Part shown: one piece after another, positions 49,137 through 60,446 of the stretch
Position numbering within the stretch: position 1 is the first letter of the stretch
Layout: each line of letters begins with the position of its first letter
DNA from: Pohlia nutans
Taxonomy: Eukaryota; Streptophyta; Bryopsida; Bryales; Mniaceae
Reading direction: 5' to 3'
DNA: 64,000 bases
NCBI GenBank assembly: GCA_022496805.1
Contig: CM040087.1
Location: 10,242,001-10,306,000, forward strand
The notes under the pieces: generated by a model
The model's input: the letters and a program-made list of their open reading frames with translations, nothing else
Database searches by the model: none
Told to the model about the DNA's origin: nothing
Position numbers and translations under genes: made by a program

Positions 49137-49468
49137 TTAATATTATCTTTTCCTCCTCTGTTCTCTCACCTAATCCTAAGGAACGGACATACCCAGTTCA
49201 AATCTCAGCTCTCTCACCCAACCCTAGGCACTGGACATACCGGTTTCAAAACTCAATTCTCGCACCCAATCCTAGGGAATGGACCTAGGGGTCTGATATA
49301 CGATTCCATATGTGACTCTCACGTTTTCTACCACTCGTCAAAATTGGACATCTGTCGCATTTACCGGTACTTGTTTCCATGGAAATTTTCATACGTGGCT
49401 TGGTGAAAATTCATCATTCTCCCGACCATAGTGAGACCCTAGTGAGATGTAATCAATCTATACTCTAA

Positions 49469-49612
49469 TTAAGGTAAGTATGCCTAAAAGGGAGCATTTA
49501 TCTGAAAATGTGCATATCTATTACTGTGTGAGATTTTAGCTGTGAAATGTCACACCATAGTAGATGCGCACGCTTTTAGGTGAATGCTCCCTTTTAGGTA
49601 TACTTATCTTAA
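49469..49612. mobile_element. hairpin MITE flanked by TTAA
   Basis: TTAAGGTAAGTATGCCTAAA at the left is mirrored by TTTAGGTATACTTATCTTAA at the right; 144 bp in total, with AGGGAGCATT inside each arm. The ends lack the CCC of the main TTAA family. Confidence 0.8.
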
Positions 49613-49830
49613 CCCTTAAACGTACCACTCTTTTGTAGGAAAGTCAAACTACACAATTTAGCATTCAAGATTTATCAAAATATATTTTGTAATATTTTCG
49701 ATGCATGTGATTGAATTTTTCCTATCAGTCTTGAAATTTTCAGATTTTTTTGATTTAATACGGCCTTTTTAACAAAATTTTAAGTCAAATACTCAAATTC
49801 CAAAAACTCAATTTTAAGTCAAATACTCAA
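49613..49830. mobile_element. TTAA-type MITE, right end lost
   Basis: After TTAA (49609-49612) the sequence CCCTTAAACGTACCACTC and the next 180 bp match the start of 62495-63031, then diverge. Confidence 0.75.
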
Positions 49831-51870
49831 ATACCCAAAAACATTCCTCCTCCACCGATGCACTCCCCCAACCACACATCTCTACAATTTCTTAAAACAA
49901 GTGCAAGTGTGGAATCTAATTTCGCATTCCCAACCCCTTCTCAAGGCACCAATCCACTTTTTTTTGTGGACAATTGAATTAACCAAAAAGTCAGCCCAGA
50001 GAGTTTTAGCAAACTCGTGTTGAATACCTTTTGAACTCATATTGAAATAAAAATAGACCAAAAACTAGTCTATGATGAGTTGGGAGACAATCTAAAGCAA
50101 GCCATTGTCATTATTCTCCACACCTCGCTAAAACCCCCACTGACATCTTTCACCAAAGCTCTAAACATATGGCCCACAAGGGGACAATCTATGACATGAC
50201 ACTATTCAACCCAAGTATAATTCAAGAAAGAGGTTAGAAGTAGAGCAAAAAGGGAGGTTAGATAGGCTTCTTTTCACTTAACTCAAATATCTCAAGTTTT
50301 TCCTATACATTTTCTTGGATCAACCAATTTTCTGGAGCACTTTCTCGGCTAGACCTTAAGAAATGGAAAATATTCTTTAATTTCTCCCTCAAATGGTTGA
50401 TTTTTTCCCTAAAATTTTGAACTCGGCTAGGCAATTCTGAATTTCAACCGGCTAGTGAATTTTGTAAGTAAAGGACGGTGCTACTCAGATATTGGATGCC
50501 CTGTCTGCTGAACCTTAAAATCTAAAGGAAGTTGATTGCTGCAATTCCCAATTTGGAAGGAAGTAAGTTTCCAACACATGCATGATTGCTGTAAGTTGAC
50601 TTTAACCCACTAAGTTTAGGGTGATGTGAAACGTGACAGGAAAAATCCGATACACCCAAACCTCCGATAAGCTTACATGTATGAATTGAGAAACGTGTTG
50701 TGATGAGCTTATCAGCTGGTTGAAGCTACGCCACCGATATATATCGGAGAGGTCTTCCGTTTGAGAATGTCGGTACAATCTGCTGATCCACTTGGGACGA
50801 GTGGGTCCACAGGTGGTGGACTACAGGTGGCCTCAGCACAAACGTCAAACATGGCAGCTATTTGGCCTATCGGAGGCTTAATTAGATCCTAATAAGGCAT
50901 CGGGTCAATATTATAATAATTAAAACTTTGTGTTGTCTGCTGGTGAGGGTGTTGTAGAGTGGTTTTTCGCAATGGGATTTAACGTTACTTGTATGTTGAA
51001 AAAACAAAAAAAACAAAAAACAAATTAAATTTAACACTGTTCTGTGACAGGACTGATGACACTGCCGACCACCGGCACTCCTATTCTATTGAGGCTACTA
51101 CCTTGCTCCTCCGGAAGAAGCTTTGGGCTAGAAGTCTTTCCTCAATTCACTTCGATTCAAAGCACATCTTCCGTTAACTTTGCTTTCTGTCCGAGAAGCC
51201 ATTGCTGCCGACTGAGAGATACTTTGACAGACTCAGAACGTAGTGACCTAAAAAGCACAGTCATACAACTTCACCTACTTCTTTTCATTGCAGATTCAGT
51301 GACAAGTTTTCAAGTCGACTTTCCACTCCACAAACTGTCACAGACTCCTATTGATCAAAAGTCTTGGAAAATACATTGCAACCTTAAATGAATGGTCATC
51401 TTCAGATTCAGGAAAGTTTACATAAATGTCTGTAAGCAGCCAGAATGCTCCTATGGAAAGTATCACACGTAGCAATACCCCGGCAACGAATTCAAACCAA
51501 AACTAATTAACAGCTCCTTCCACGCTCTAGTTAAAAAGACAAATCCGCCTGACAACCACGTGAACTCCTACGGGCATTTCCATGACCCACTTCCAGCTAA
51601 TTCCTGCAGGTATATGAATCGGAATCCACTAATTGAAATATTAACGCCGCATATTTAACTGACGACAAGCATAGTTTAACAAGATTGCTTGCAGGGGACA
51701 AAATATTCTGCCGTAGAATGATCGACTATCTGAATCTGGGGAGGTAAATCAACAGCCATGGCCATGTACTCATCTTGCAAAATAATACTGGCTCCTGAAG
51801 AGAAAGCCGTCCAATATTCTTTCAGGTTGTACGTCCTTCAATTGCAAGAGTTTTCTGTTGCCAAGCGATC
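49831..51870. other. intergenic, no supported gene
   Basis: A palindrome CCGATATATATCGG occurs at about 50736-50749. The 50989-51391 stretch has open frames without recognisable motifs. It may hold 3' sequence of the small gene ending at 51878. Confidence 0.4.
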
Positions 51871-51877
51871 GATCAAC

Positions 51878-52045
51878 TCAGCCGTTTCCTTCCTCATCAT
51901 CGTCCTCGCCTTCCTCGTCTTCCTCATCAGCTTCTTCATCTTCTTCATCGGACTCCGGGATGTCTATCCAGACGTCCATGTAGTGTAGCTCAGCATCAGA
52001 AAATGTTTGATTGGCGTCCAAGGTGATCAAATCCTTGGGCTCCAT
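51878..52045 (-). CDS. small acidic protein, paralogue A (55 residues)
   Basis: Minus-strand ATG at 52045, stop TGA at 51880-51878. Residues 5-30 (DLITLDANQT, ELHYMDVWIDIPE) align without gaps to paralogue B at 55380-55565: DL-x-x-LDA-x-QT, D-x-EL-x-Y-x-DVW-x-D-x-PE. The rest is an Asp/Glu run (about 31-53). Both end Gly plus TGA. It has no signal peptide, membrane helix or known domain. Conservation of the N-terminal module against divergence around it argues that it is coding. A TATTTA box (52261-52267, minus) lies 216 bp upstream. Function unknown; such acidic tails often contact basic proteins such as histones, which is only a guess. Confidence 0.6.
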   Translation of the reverse strand: MEPKDLITLDANQTFSDAELHYMDVWIDIPESDEEDEEADEEDEEGEDDDEEGNG

Positions 52046-53312
52046 GATTCTGTCCACAGGTTACGCAGCTGCCTGACTGGACCTAAGCAATAAGTATATC
52101 CTAGTGCTGCAAGTAGACAGGATTTCTTGCAACAAAACTTTGAGAAGAGCTAGCGAGCAAGCGCTCGTGAGAACTGACTCATTGAGCAACAGAAACGGAC
52201 TTGTGCAATCGAACTTGTGGACAATCTGATGTGGCATTGTATGAACAAATCTGCTGGCCTTAAATAGGTTTTCCATAGTCATGTGTATCAGAAAAGGGGT
52301 TAAGCTTATCGGAAGCTAAATCACTCAGAGACGTGTTGTAGAAATTATTTACACCCTGGTAAGGACGTTGTCAAGGCAACACAGCATTTCTTTACACTTC
52401 AAAGTTAGTAGAGTTATATCCATATTTTATATTTGAGGGACCCAATTCTACACGTTCTATGTAATTACTCAACGAATCAATCACAAATTATCATAAGTTG
52501 AATGTAGGACAAGGTTGCGTTACATGTGAAATTAAAGATTTCATCTAAACCTAGCCATAAAAGTGATTTAGAGGGCTTGGTGTAAAGAAAAAATATAAAA
52601 TGTTTACAGCAAGAAGCCAGTCTTGGCTTGTTTGAGGATTAAGCTTAGTTTCTTTTTTGTCTACTCAAGTACTCATGAAAGTACTCATATAAAATATTGA
52701 AATCCTAGAAGCAGTACATCTTAATTTGTCAGTTGCCACTGTTCCAAGGCAATCACAAGTGGGCTCATTTGAAGACTGTGCACGGTGGTGAATTAACTGC
52801 CAACCCCAACTTCCGATAACTGAGTGTACAGTACAACCAGTCAACGACTACAGTAGAAACAATGTCTGATAGCCGCTGTGAAAGACGGAGTCAATAAGAC
52901 AATTCTCAGTTTCTCGTTGTTGTCGGTCTCATGGCCCATTCACACCAGTCACCCAACAGGAGTGCGGCACGTAAGTTTTTGGTAGCTACAATGTGTTCAT
53001 GTAATTTTTATTTTTTAACTTGACGCATGCAAGAAGTTGCTCCAACGCAAGAAAGTTATTTTGGGTGCCTCAAGAAAGTTGCCTCCACTAACTCACATGC
53101 GTTGGCCAAAAGTAAGATGAGACAAGGCTATGACATTGCAAGAATTTGTATATTATGTTCAAAAGTTACCTTGTAACATTCTAGGAACACAATACAAGTG
53201 CTGCAGTTTCTTGGTGTGAATGGGCCATCAAGCAAGATTAATTCCAAAAGAGCAACAACCCAGCCAATATTTTTTTATATTTTTGTGCAACATGCACCAT
53301 TCAACGCACCAT
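52046..53312. other. 5' flank of paralogue A, no further gene
   Basis: Contains the 21-bp block shared with paralogue B (52279-52299, minus) and the phrase GCCCATTCACACCAGTCAC at about 52934, which recurs near 56765. Nothing else is supported. Confidence 0.45.
52279..52299 (-). promoter_or_regulatory. upstream block shared by the two small acidic-protein genes (copy A)
   Basis: Minus strand CCTTTTCTGATACACATGA, matching CCTTTTCAGATACGCTTGA upstream of paralogue B at about four mismatches over 21 bp. It lies 234 bp before the ATG and just before the TATTTA box. Confidence 0.4.
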
Positions 53313-54209
53313 TACTACAAGAAGGCGTCGCTTTTCACTACCTTTGTGAGTCAAACAACGCCACTTTGCACTCACCAATTTTTGGGTTGGACTTGGTAAG
53401 TGCGATTTGTCACGTAGGACAAGCATGTACAATAAAAATTAAAAAAATGGCTAAGCAATGGCCACTTCTCAAACGGGTAATGATCCACTTCATGGATTAA
53501 TTGGCGAATATCATTTCACAGAGAGTCCAGGCAACTTGTGTGCTGACTTCCGGTATGGTCGCGTAGGACTTTCAGAATTGAAGCCTGTTGTGTCTAGTTC
53601 CGAGACTCTTCGTTTGATGAGTTTACAAGAAAAGCAAGGTTTGGTAGTTTCCTACACAAAACATCCTTCAGAACATGAAAAAATTTGATGACCCCAAAAT
53701 ATCATATTTTATCGCATTTTCGCACTTAAGGAAAGAGAAACCAACGCAATATTTTTTTGGTGAAATGGCTACAGTAGTGAAAATTGCACTCAGTGGTTAT
53801 CTGAATAATGCACTGAATAATCGAAATGTGCCATCACCAGAACCCCTTCTCGCCATAGCCACGCATAGCCATGGAATTACAGGGTAAATTTTCCGTAGTA
53901 TATCAGAAGCGCCAAGTCATACGATAGTCTAAGAAACAAAGCTCAAACACTTGCACCATTCATTTGCTACGATAGTAGATGATTCATGGGTTCGCAAATT
54001 GCAAAACAGCTTGCGGATGAAGCGTTGTCGGAAGCGCTATCGGAGAGCTTCTCCGTTGGAGCGAAGTTCACTCCTCCGAGGATCCTGTTCATTGTCGTTT
54101 TTTATTGTACACTCTTGTCATACGTGACGAATCGCACTCAGAAAATCCAATTGAAAAATTGGTGAGTGTGAAGTGGCGAAGTGAAAAGTGACGCCTTCTC
54201 CTTGTAGTG
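53313..54209. mobile_element. CACTA-type non-autonomous element (GGCGTC family) with internal cargo
   Basis: Left ACTACAAGAAGGCGTCGCTT and right AAGTGACGCCTTCTCC..TAGTG are inverted, and about 140 bp of each subterminal region also pairs with the other. The 600-bp middle (53460-54050) is absent from the short copies. It holds a 76-codon plus frame (53458-53688, GLIGEYHFTESPGNL) followed by a second one (53675-53887) in another frame. Neither is recognised. The middle may be captured host sequence. Confidence 0.65.
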
Positions 54210-54372
54210 GATGTTCACTTGGGTAATTGAATTTGCTAGTAGTACAGGACGGAACTCAGCTGTGAAATTATGGCCTACCGGAACCTGAGACATGGTACTT
54301 GCTCCTGTCCTATTACAAGACACGAGGCTCCTTTCCTACTCCGTTAGAGACTTCATTGTCTTAGTTTCCTAA

Positions 54373-54596
54373 CACTACAAGGAGAGGTCTACAAGGAGAG
54401 GCGTCGTTTCACACTCAGGAAGATCATGTTCATGGCCATTTTTTTTATTGTACATGCTTGTCCTATGTGACGAATCGCACTCACCAAGTCTAACCCAAAA
54501 ATTGGTGAGTGCGTAGTGGCGCCGTTTGACTCACAGAAGGAGTGAAAATCGACGCCTTCTCCTTGTAGTGAAAATCAACGCCTTCTCCTTGTAGTG
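54373..54596. mobile_element. CACTA-type MITE (GGCGTC family) with duplicated ends
   Basis: CACTACAAGGAGAGG starts it and CCTTCTCCTTGTAGTG ends it. At the left CTACAAGGAGAGG is present twice; at the right the last 26 bp (ending 54570 and 54596) are present twice. Non-coding. Confidence 0.85.
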
Positions 54597-54964
54597 TAAA
54601 GTCTCTGACCTCTGATTCAAAGCAGAACGGTATATTATCTTCTCTAGCTTGATTTTATGCGACATGAGAGAAGCTGCGACATGAACCAAGAACCAACGGT
54701 TACCAAGCAACAAGTGCAACTCAAACGAGGCCAAGCTTTAATCCACAAATGTAAATGTCTTGGAAATCACTTCCTACAAATGGTCATCGTGACAAAAATG
54801 TCTCGCCGAATGAGCAGCTAATTAATTAAGCTCCTATGGCAAGTAATGTATGCATCAATTTCGCTTCAAATTCAACAGAAAAACCGACAGATCCCTTCAC
54901 TCTGAGCACTATCATACTTCGCTTCAATCTGCACAACTGAATGAACTGTTGAACAATCTAGCTG

Positions 54965-55157
54965 CACTAGAAGGAAATGTGTCGTTTTTCACTTACTATA
55001 AATGAAAAAGAAATGAAACGGCGTTAGGCACATGGATTGTGTAGGTGCTGATGAGTAGTTTTGGTCACAAGAAGAAAGAAACGTAAGTAAAATATTCGGG
55101 TACTATTCACTATTCCCACAAAATGAGGAATGAAAAACGACAGGTTTGCTACTAATG
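54965..55157. mobile_element. CACTA-type MITE (AGCAAACCT family), inverted copy
   Basis: Starts CACTAGAAGGAAATGTGTCG and ends AGGTTTGCTACTAATG; collinear with the reverse complement of 43471-43672. Non-coding. Confidence 0.88.
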
Positions 55158-55379
55158 GCTGTGAGATTCGAATGATCGTTTCCACCCACTTCATGCGAAA
55201 TCTTGCGTATGGATCTTCCTCTCCTTCACTAGCCTCGGAAAATGGAAATTAATGGCGCAAAACAATCATGGTCATGTTCTCATCGGTTCTCCCAAATGGC
55301 TTTAGGAAAGCCTCCATAAAACACCAACTTCAAGACCATCATAAAAGCAAAGATGGAATTTCCGTTGCATGAACCAAAC

Positions 55380-55565
55380 TCAGCCCTCATGGTCTTGATC
55401 CGCCTCCTCATTGTTTCCCACTCCCTCATCGTCGTCGTCTTCCTCCTCAGATTCTTCATCAGCCTCAGGGTCATCAAGCCACACGTCCAGGTAACGTAAC
55501 TCATCATCTTGTAAAGTCTGCGTTGCGTCCAAGTCGACTAAATCACGTACAGGCTCGAGCTCCAT
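55380..55565 (-). CDS. small acidic protein, paralogue B (61 residues)
   Basis: Minus-strand ATG at 55565, stop TGA at 55382-55380. MELEPVRDLVDLDATQTLQD and ELRYLDVWLDDPEADEE match paralogue A (51878-52045), followed by a longer acidic tail that runs SEEEDDDDEG and ends QDHEG. No recognised domain. TATATA at 55699-55694 lies about 130 bp upstream, with the shared 21-bp block at 55740-55760 beyond it. The pair arose by duplication of gene plus promoter, 3.3 kb apart, same strand. Could be a tandem family of this lineage. Confidence 0.62.
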   Translation of the reverse strand: MELEPVRDLVDLDATQTLQDDELRYLDVWLDDPEADEESEEEDDDDEGVGNNEEADQDHEG

Positions 55566-55693
55566 GATACTAGAAGAAGAGAAATCGTTGAAATCGTTGT
55601 AAACTCACTGAATTTCCAACAACAAATTAAATTTGGCCACATGTAAGAGCTCTCAACACGATGATGAGTCCAATGCAGCCTATTGAATTGGTT

Positions 55694-55760
55694 TATATAC
55701 AGGTTGGTGCACACACTGTATATATATCGGAAATTGCAATCAAGCGTATCTGAAAAGGAG
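55694..55760 (-). promoter_or_regulatory. probable promoter of small acidic paralogue B
   Basis: Minus strand: shared block CCTTTTCAGATACGCTTGA (55760-55740), then CCGATATATATA near 55730, then TATATAAACC at 55699-55690. Confidence 0.4.
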
Positions 55761-56147
55761 CCCTAGCCTAAATTCCAGTTACCGGAACGAAACTCCGATA
55801 TATGTGCACCCAGCAAGCTCTAGAACTCGTGATGATCGTCGTTTCCTGCCTGGCTAGTGTAATGTAGCACTAGGTTTAGAACTCGGGTTGTGTGTACCAG
55901 TCGGCACAAGTAAGTTAAAGGAGGGACGTTACCTGTGTAGTAAAATGCTCAATTTACATGCTCCGTATAAGAAACTGGGTATATATATATATATATATGT
56001 AAAATTATATATGTAGTAAAGAAGGAACTTTTACTACATAGTAAATGCTCCTCCTGTCCTTCTGCAAGTTATCCTCTGCAGTTTGACACAGGTACGGTAC
56101 TTCTGTCATGTCCTTGCCTAGGGACTGTTGTAAGGACCGCCTGATCC

Positions 56148-56445
56148 TAAGGTCGAGGCACCTAAAACCGATCACTTAAGCTATCTACACTATTTTTGGA
56201 CCAGCCATTAATAGGGTGATATTTTTCCTGGGTTGGAAGTTAGTTTTCGCGGAGAATGCAAATTTTTCCATGAGTTATTTCCCAATATTGAAATTTGTAC
56301 AATTTTTCAAAGTGAAAAGTACTTCAGAACCCAAAACCGATCACATGCTCTAATGTACAAATGAGGTACATCTTCCCTTTCAAAATCTAGAAATTAGGCC
56401 TGATCGGTTTTAGGTACCTGGTCGGCTTTAGGTGCCTCGACCTTA
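56148..56445. mobile_element. MITE with TAAGGTCGAGGCACCTAAA ends
   Basis: The left end TAAGGTCGAGGCACCTAAA (56148-56166) is the exact inverse of the right end (56427-56445). AACCGATCA and its inverse follow inside. About 298 bp, non-coding. Confidence 0.85.
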
Positions 56446-57350
56446 TTTGGTTTTAATGCATGGAGTGGTTGTTTTTTTTATTTTTTTATTTTTAACAACA
56501 GGACATTTTATTCCTTCGAGAAAACAAAACATCACAGTGAACCAACGGCCAAGGCCCCGGAGAGAGCAAATTTTTTGGTTTTCCTTTTTTCCTACCAGGA
56601 ACCAGCATCAAATTAAAAAACGAAGAACAGTACCAAAGCTAGAAGAAGGACCCCACTGGAGGTCGTTTGAGAGACCAGGTCAATTGGGTGGCAACTCTTG
56701 TAGCGAAGAAGTCCGTCTGGAGCCAAGTTTTATCGAACACGTTCAAGTGGTTGATTGTTTGAAGGCCCATTCACACCAGTCACTTGAACTCACACGTTGG
56801 GAATCTGCTACACAGTCAAGGTAAATAGATGGTGGAAATAAATCATAGTTTAATGCAATCTACAGTGATGAAGACGCTAGTAAATACTTTCACAACGCAG
56901 AAAAAGATTGGCAGTGAATTTGCGACAAACACCCAATTCCCTATTTTTGCACTTGGCTAAGTGCAATCATTTCCGAACTTAATTGCGCTAAAAATTTCTC
57001 AAAAAAAAAATTACGACAAAACATCAATTTCTTTCTTTATAGTATGTTGCAATAATCAACTAATATTTCAAATTTTTCATTACAGAAAATTGAAATTCCT
57101 TCATTTTTAAAATTGCTAGATTGACTATTTAAAACTAATACAAATCATGAATAGATTAAGACATTATAACACCGTTGCCAGAGTGTATGGGAGAAGAAAA
57201 TCATTTAGTTTTTTTTATTTTCGTTATATTATTTCTTTTTTGTGTGTACCAAAAAGTACAAAAGGCTGTGTGGCTCCTTCCTCCATCTTTCAAAACAACA
57301 TGCGAATGTTGCATACCCTTAGCACCTCCGCCACACCTTTTCAAAAAAAT
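56446..57350. other. intergenic, one unexplained 130-codon frame
   Basis: The plus frame at 56432-56824 starts inside the MITE end and has a hydrophobic start (VVVFFIFLFLTTG) followed by a basic region. I see no family, promoter or splice evidence and do not call it a gene. Confidence 0.4.
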
Positions 57351-57800
57351 AAAAAAAAATAAAATCCTCTTTTCCGGGATTTCGGGGGGCTAAGGGTCCG
57401 CGCGCGTGGACCCCATTCTATTCTCTCTTCAAGAGAACACAAATATGTTCTCCCATGCTCCCATGGCCGCCTTATATACTCACGAGGTAACTATGAGAGG
57501 GTATGGGAGAACATATTTATGTTCTTTTGAGAGCTGTAGGACGGAAGGTGTACTACCGCGTACCCTCAACCCCTTCGCCACATCCAACCCAAAATAAAAT
57601 AAAAAATAAAAAATAAAAATCCTTTTTTCCCGGGATTTCAAGGGCTGAGAGTCCGCGCACGCGAATCTCATTCTATTCTCTTATCAAGAGAACACAAATA
57701 TGTTCTACCATGCTCCCATGGCCACCTTATATATTCTTGAGGCGGCTATGAGAGGGTATGCAAGAACATACGTATGTTTTCTTTTTGAAAGGAAGAAAAC
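57351..57800. repeat. tandem pair of hairpin units
   Basis: Two units (about 57370-57545 and 57630-57790) share GGGATTTC.GGGGCTAAGAGTCC, AAGAGAACACAAATATGTTC and CATGCTCCCATGGCC. Each folds with AACACAAATATGTTCTCCCA pairing to TGGGAGAACATATTTATGTT. Confidence 0.75.
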
Positions 57801-59269
57801 GAAAGGGCGGCTATGTATCATTAGCGACCTGCAAAATGTATATATACTATTATATTATTATGTTTTTATTTATTTATTTCTAAATAGACAGATAGATAGA
57901 TGTTTAATGATTTTTTTTTGTTTTATTTTCTGTGTAGGTTGTTAAATGTGCATGGTCGCACATTCTTTTTCCTCCTCTTCTTAGTGCATTTGAAAGCCCT
58001 GTTGGAGTTGACAACAATGTTGTCCATTTTCGGCTTTCATTAAACATTTTATAACGAATTTTTGAAAACAGTGTTGAACTGGGACATTAAAGGGTTAATT
58101 TCAGGTCCACATGGTAAAAGTACTGTATATCTTATCATTCCTTAGTTGCCGACCTGCTTACACAACTAGCTTATGGAGAGAATATTCTCCTCTCCCTAAC
58201 AACAATTGCCAAGTTTTCTCTCACTTGGCTAAAACACAACAATTATACGCAATATATACACTTGTTCACACCCAAAATCCGACGCAAGGATGTCTGCGTT
58301 TCTAAATTTCGGGTGGGAAAATTGAAGAAATTATTTATTATTTTGAGCTTGTGTTATTCCGCTGTGAACATTGTGCGACACTATCAACTTCAAAAAAATC
58401 ACCGCAAAAAAATCACCCGTCTGAAAATTTTAGATGTGTTTGACTGTGGCTACACTAAAACAACTTCACTACCAAAACCTATCACACTTCACATTCACAT
58501 CCTATATGATGTTCTTTAGTTGTGTACCAATTTTTGTTGCATTTGGAGATGTTTATGATGTTGAATAACACCCTACATTTATTGGGGGTTTAAAAGTTAC
58601 AAAAAAATTCTTTGTTTTTGAAATTGCAATATTTTTTACTTTCTTTATTTAGAATGATTTTTAAAAGACATGTAGCATATTTTCTAAAAAAATTGGGGGT
58701 TAGGGGGAAAATAAAGGGTGGAGGAAGGGAATCAAAGTGCTACCTCATCCAACCCATTCCAATGTTTATGACCCCACTAACTTCGAAGAGGGGGTTGAAA
58801 ACCCTCTATGTGGATAGCCACTTGGCAATCCTTCATTGGACAATTTTTCAAAAAAAATAAAAATTAATTGATTGATTTTAAATTTTATAATTTAACATTT
58901 AAAATTTTTAAAATTTTTAAAAAATCAAAATAATTTTTTTAATGGGGTCTATGTGCTACTCCCCCCAACTTTCACATACGGTGTCGGAATTCAAAAAAAA
59001 ATTTAAAAAATTTCATTTTCGTGGTTAATTGGGGAATCCACTATTAAATTTCCTCCAAAATTTGATTAAAAATGTGTTCACCGGAACTTGCCAGGTTCTC
59101 TACGTGTCCTAATTAGAACGCTTGGTCTTGGAGGGGTTAAAGTTCCAATGCATGCATGTGAGTCCGCTATCCATCAGAGCTGAGTACATTGAAAGAACCG
59201 GGTCACTCGGTAATATATTATCACGTGAGAAGAGTGAATTTGACTTGTACATAATTCAACTACTGCTTG
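57801..59269. other. intergenic with a TTAA-type right-end fragment
   Basis: 58034-58094 matches the last 60 bp of 48598-49136, ending GGG plus TTAA (58095-58098). The remainder shows only chance frames. Confidence 0.55.
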
Positions 59270-59410
59270 CACTATAAGGAAATTGGTCGCTTCTCATTGC
59301 TATTTTGAGCCATTCAAAAGTTGGTGAGTGCTTTTGGTCACACAAGACAAGGAAAAAGAAACATTTTCCTCAATTTCAGTTAGTGAAAAGAGATGGGTTT
59401 GTTTGTAGTG
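59270..59410. mobile_element. short CACTA-type MITE
   Basis: CACTATAAGGAAATTGGTCG at the left and GTTTGTTTGTAGTG at the right, with the TGAGTGCTTTTGGTCACA interior of this group; 141 bp. Confidence 0.7.
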
Positions 59411-59816
59411 AATTGTACTATTGCGGCGAGGTTGTGGATATACATCATAACATTCAATAGCATACATTGTCTCTACCTTGGCTTTACAATAGATGGTATG
59501 GAATATTCCACATCCAACAATACTTCATTAGTAGCTATGTGGACAGGTGGAGGCTCAAGGTGACAAGCAGAGTGCATGAAGGAAAGGCAGTGGGCGTGAA
59601 GGCTACTGCATGTTATGGTGGCCATGTGGGTAGCTCAGCTGTCGGAGACTGTTCCCAGATCAGTCCGATTGATACTCCGATATTGGGCCGGGCCTGAAAG
59701 CTACGCCTCACCACACATATACTGTAGCTGTACAGTACTGTACAGTGAGGCAAGGTCTGATACGAAGTACCGGGGACTGAAGGTGGTTGTCGTGCGGGGC
59801 CCAGGCAACTGCCCGA
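59411..59816. other. intergenic, less AT-rich, no supported gene
   Basis: Short frames (59467-59697, 59615-59821) lack recognisable motifs. The phrases GGAATATTCCACATC and TAGCTATG resemble the dispersed repeat at 31477-31735. Confidence 0.4.
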
Positions 59817-59837
59817 TTTAGGGTTTAGGGTTTAGGG
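59817..59837. repeat. interstitial plant-type telomere repeat
   Basis: Three perfect TTTAGGG units, the plant telomere sequence. Confidence 0.9.
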
Positions 59838-59896
59838 TACGGTCAAAAAATCAGCAGTATACCTGTAATTTGGAAATGACATGAGCAAAACATTGA

Positions 59897-60442
59897 CCCT
59901 TTAACGTTCCATTCCATTTGAAAACAGTCAAACTACACTTTTATACACATTTTAGCTATCAAGATTTGTTAAAATATATATTTTAATATTTTTCATGCAT
60001 GAAATTGTATGTTTTCTATTAGTCCTAAAATCTTCCAATTTTTCTTATACGAAATGAAATTTTTACAAATTTGTAATTCAAACACTTCAAAAAATTCATA
60101 TTAATTACAAAAAATCTTCAAAAAATATAATTTTTTTAGAACATGTGCAAATGACAATGGAGAATCACATGATATGTTTTTGTAGAATTTTTTAATTATA
60201 ATTTTCAAATTCAAAAGGTGAACATCATATGCAGTGTAATTCAAACCTTGAGCTACCTAACTTGCAACAGTAATAAAATATTCAATACTTCAAATTTATA
60301 AGATCCGAAAAGTAAAGTGAAAACTAGACTCGATAAGCTTCATCTTCTTAATTGAAAGCAATAGCAAAAAACTTCATCTTCAAGGTCAAAATTGGCTTTG
60401 ACCAACGCGCATCCACTATATGGATGCGCGGTCCTGAAAGGA
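59897..60442. mobile_element. TTAA-type MITE, diverged left end
   Basis: Left CCCTTTAACGTTCC follows TTGA instead of TTAA; right end precedes TTAA 60443-60446. CCA-N5-TGG at 60413-60423 has perfect 9-bp arms GCGCATCCA / TGGATGCGC near the right end only. Confidence 0.75.
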
Positions 60443-60446
60443 TTAA

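Noticed and set aside
51758..51988. 76-codon plus frame with hydrophobic tail
   Set aside because: The hydrophobic run is the antisense of the Asp/Glu codons of small acidic paralogue A.
56432..56824. 130-codon plus frame with hydrophobic start
   Set aside because: It begins within a MITE end and shows no conserved motif or splice evidence.
57370..57800. CRISPR-like repeat array
   Set aside because: Only two long units with internal hairpins, in a eukaryotic context; not a CRISPR.
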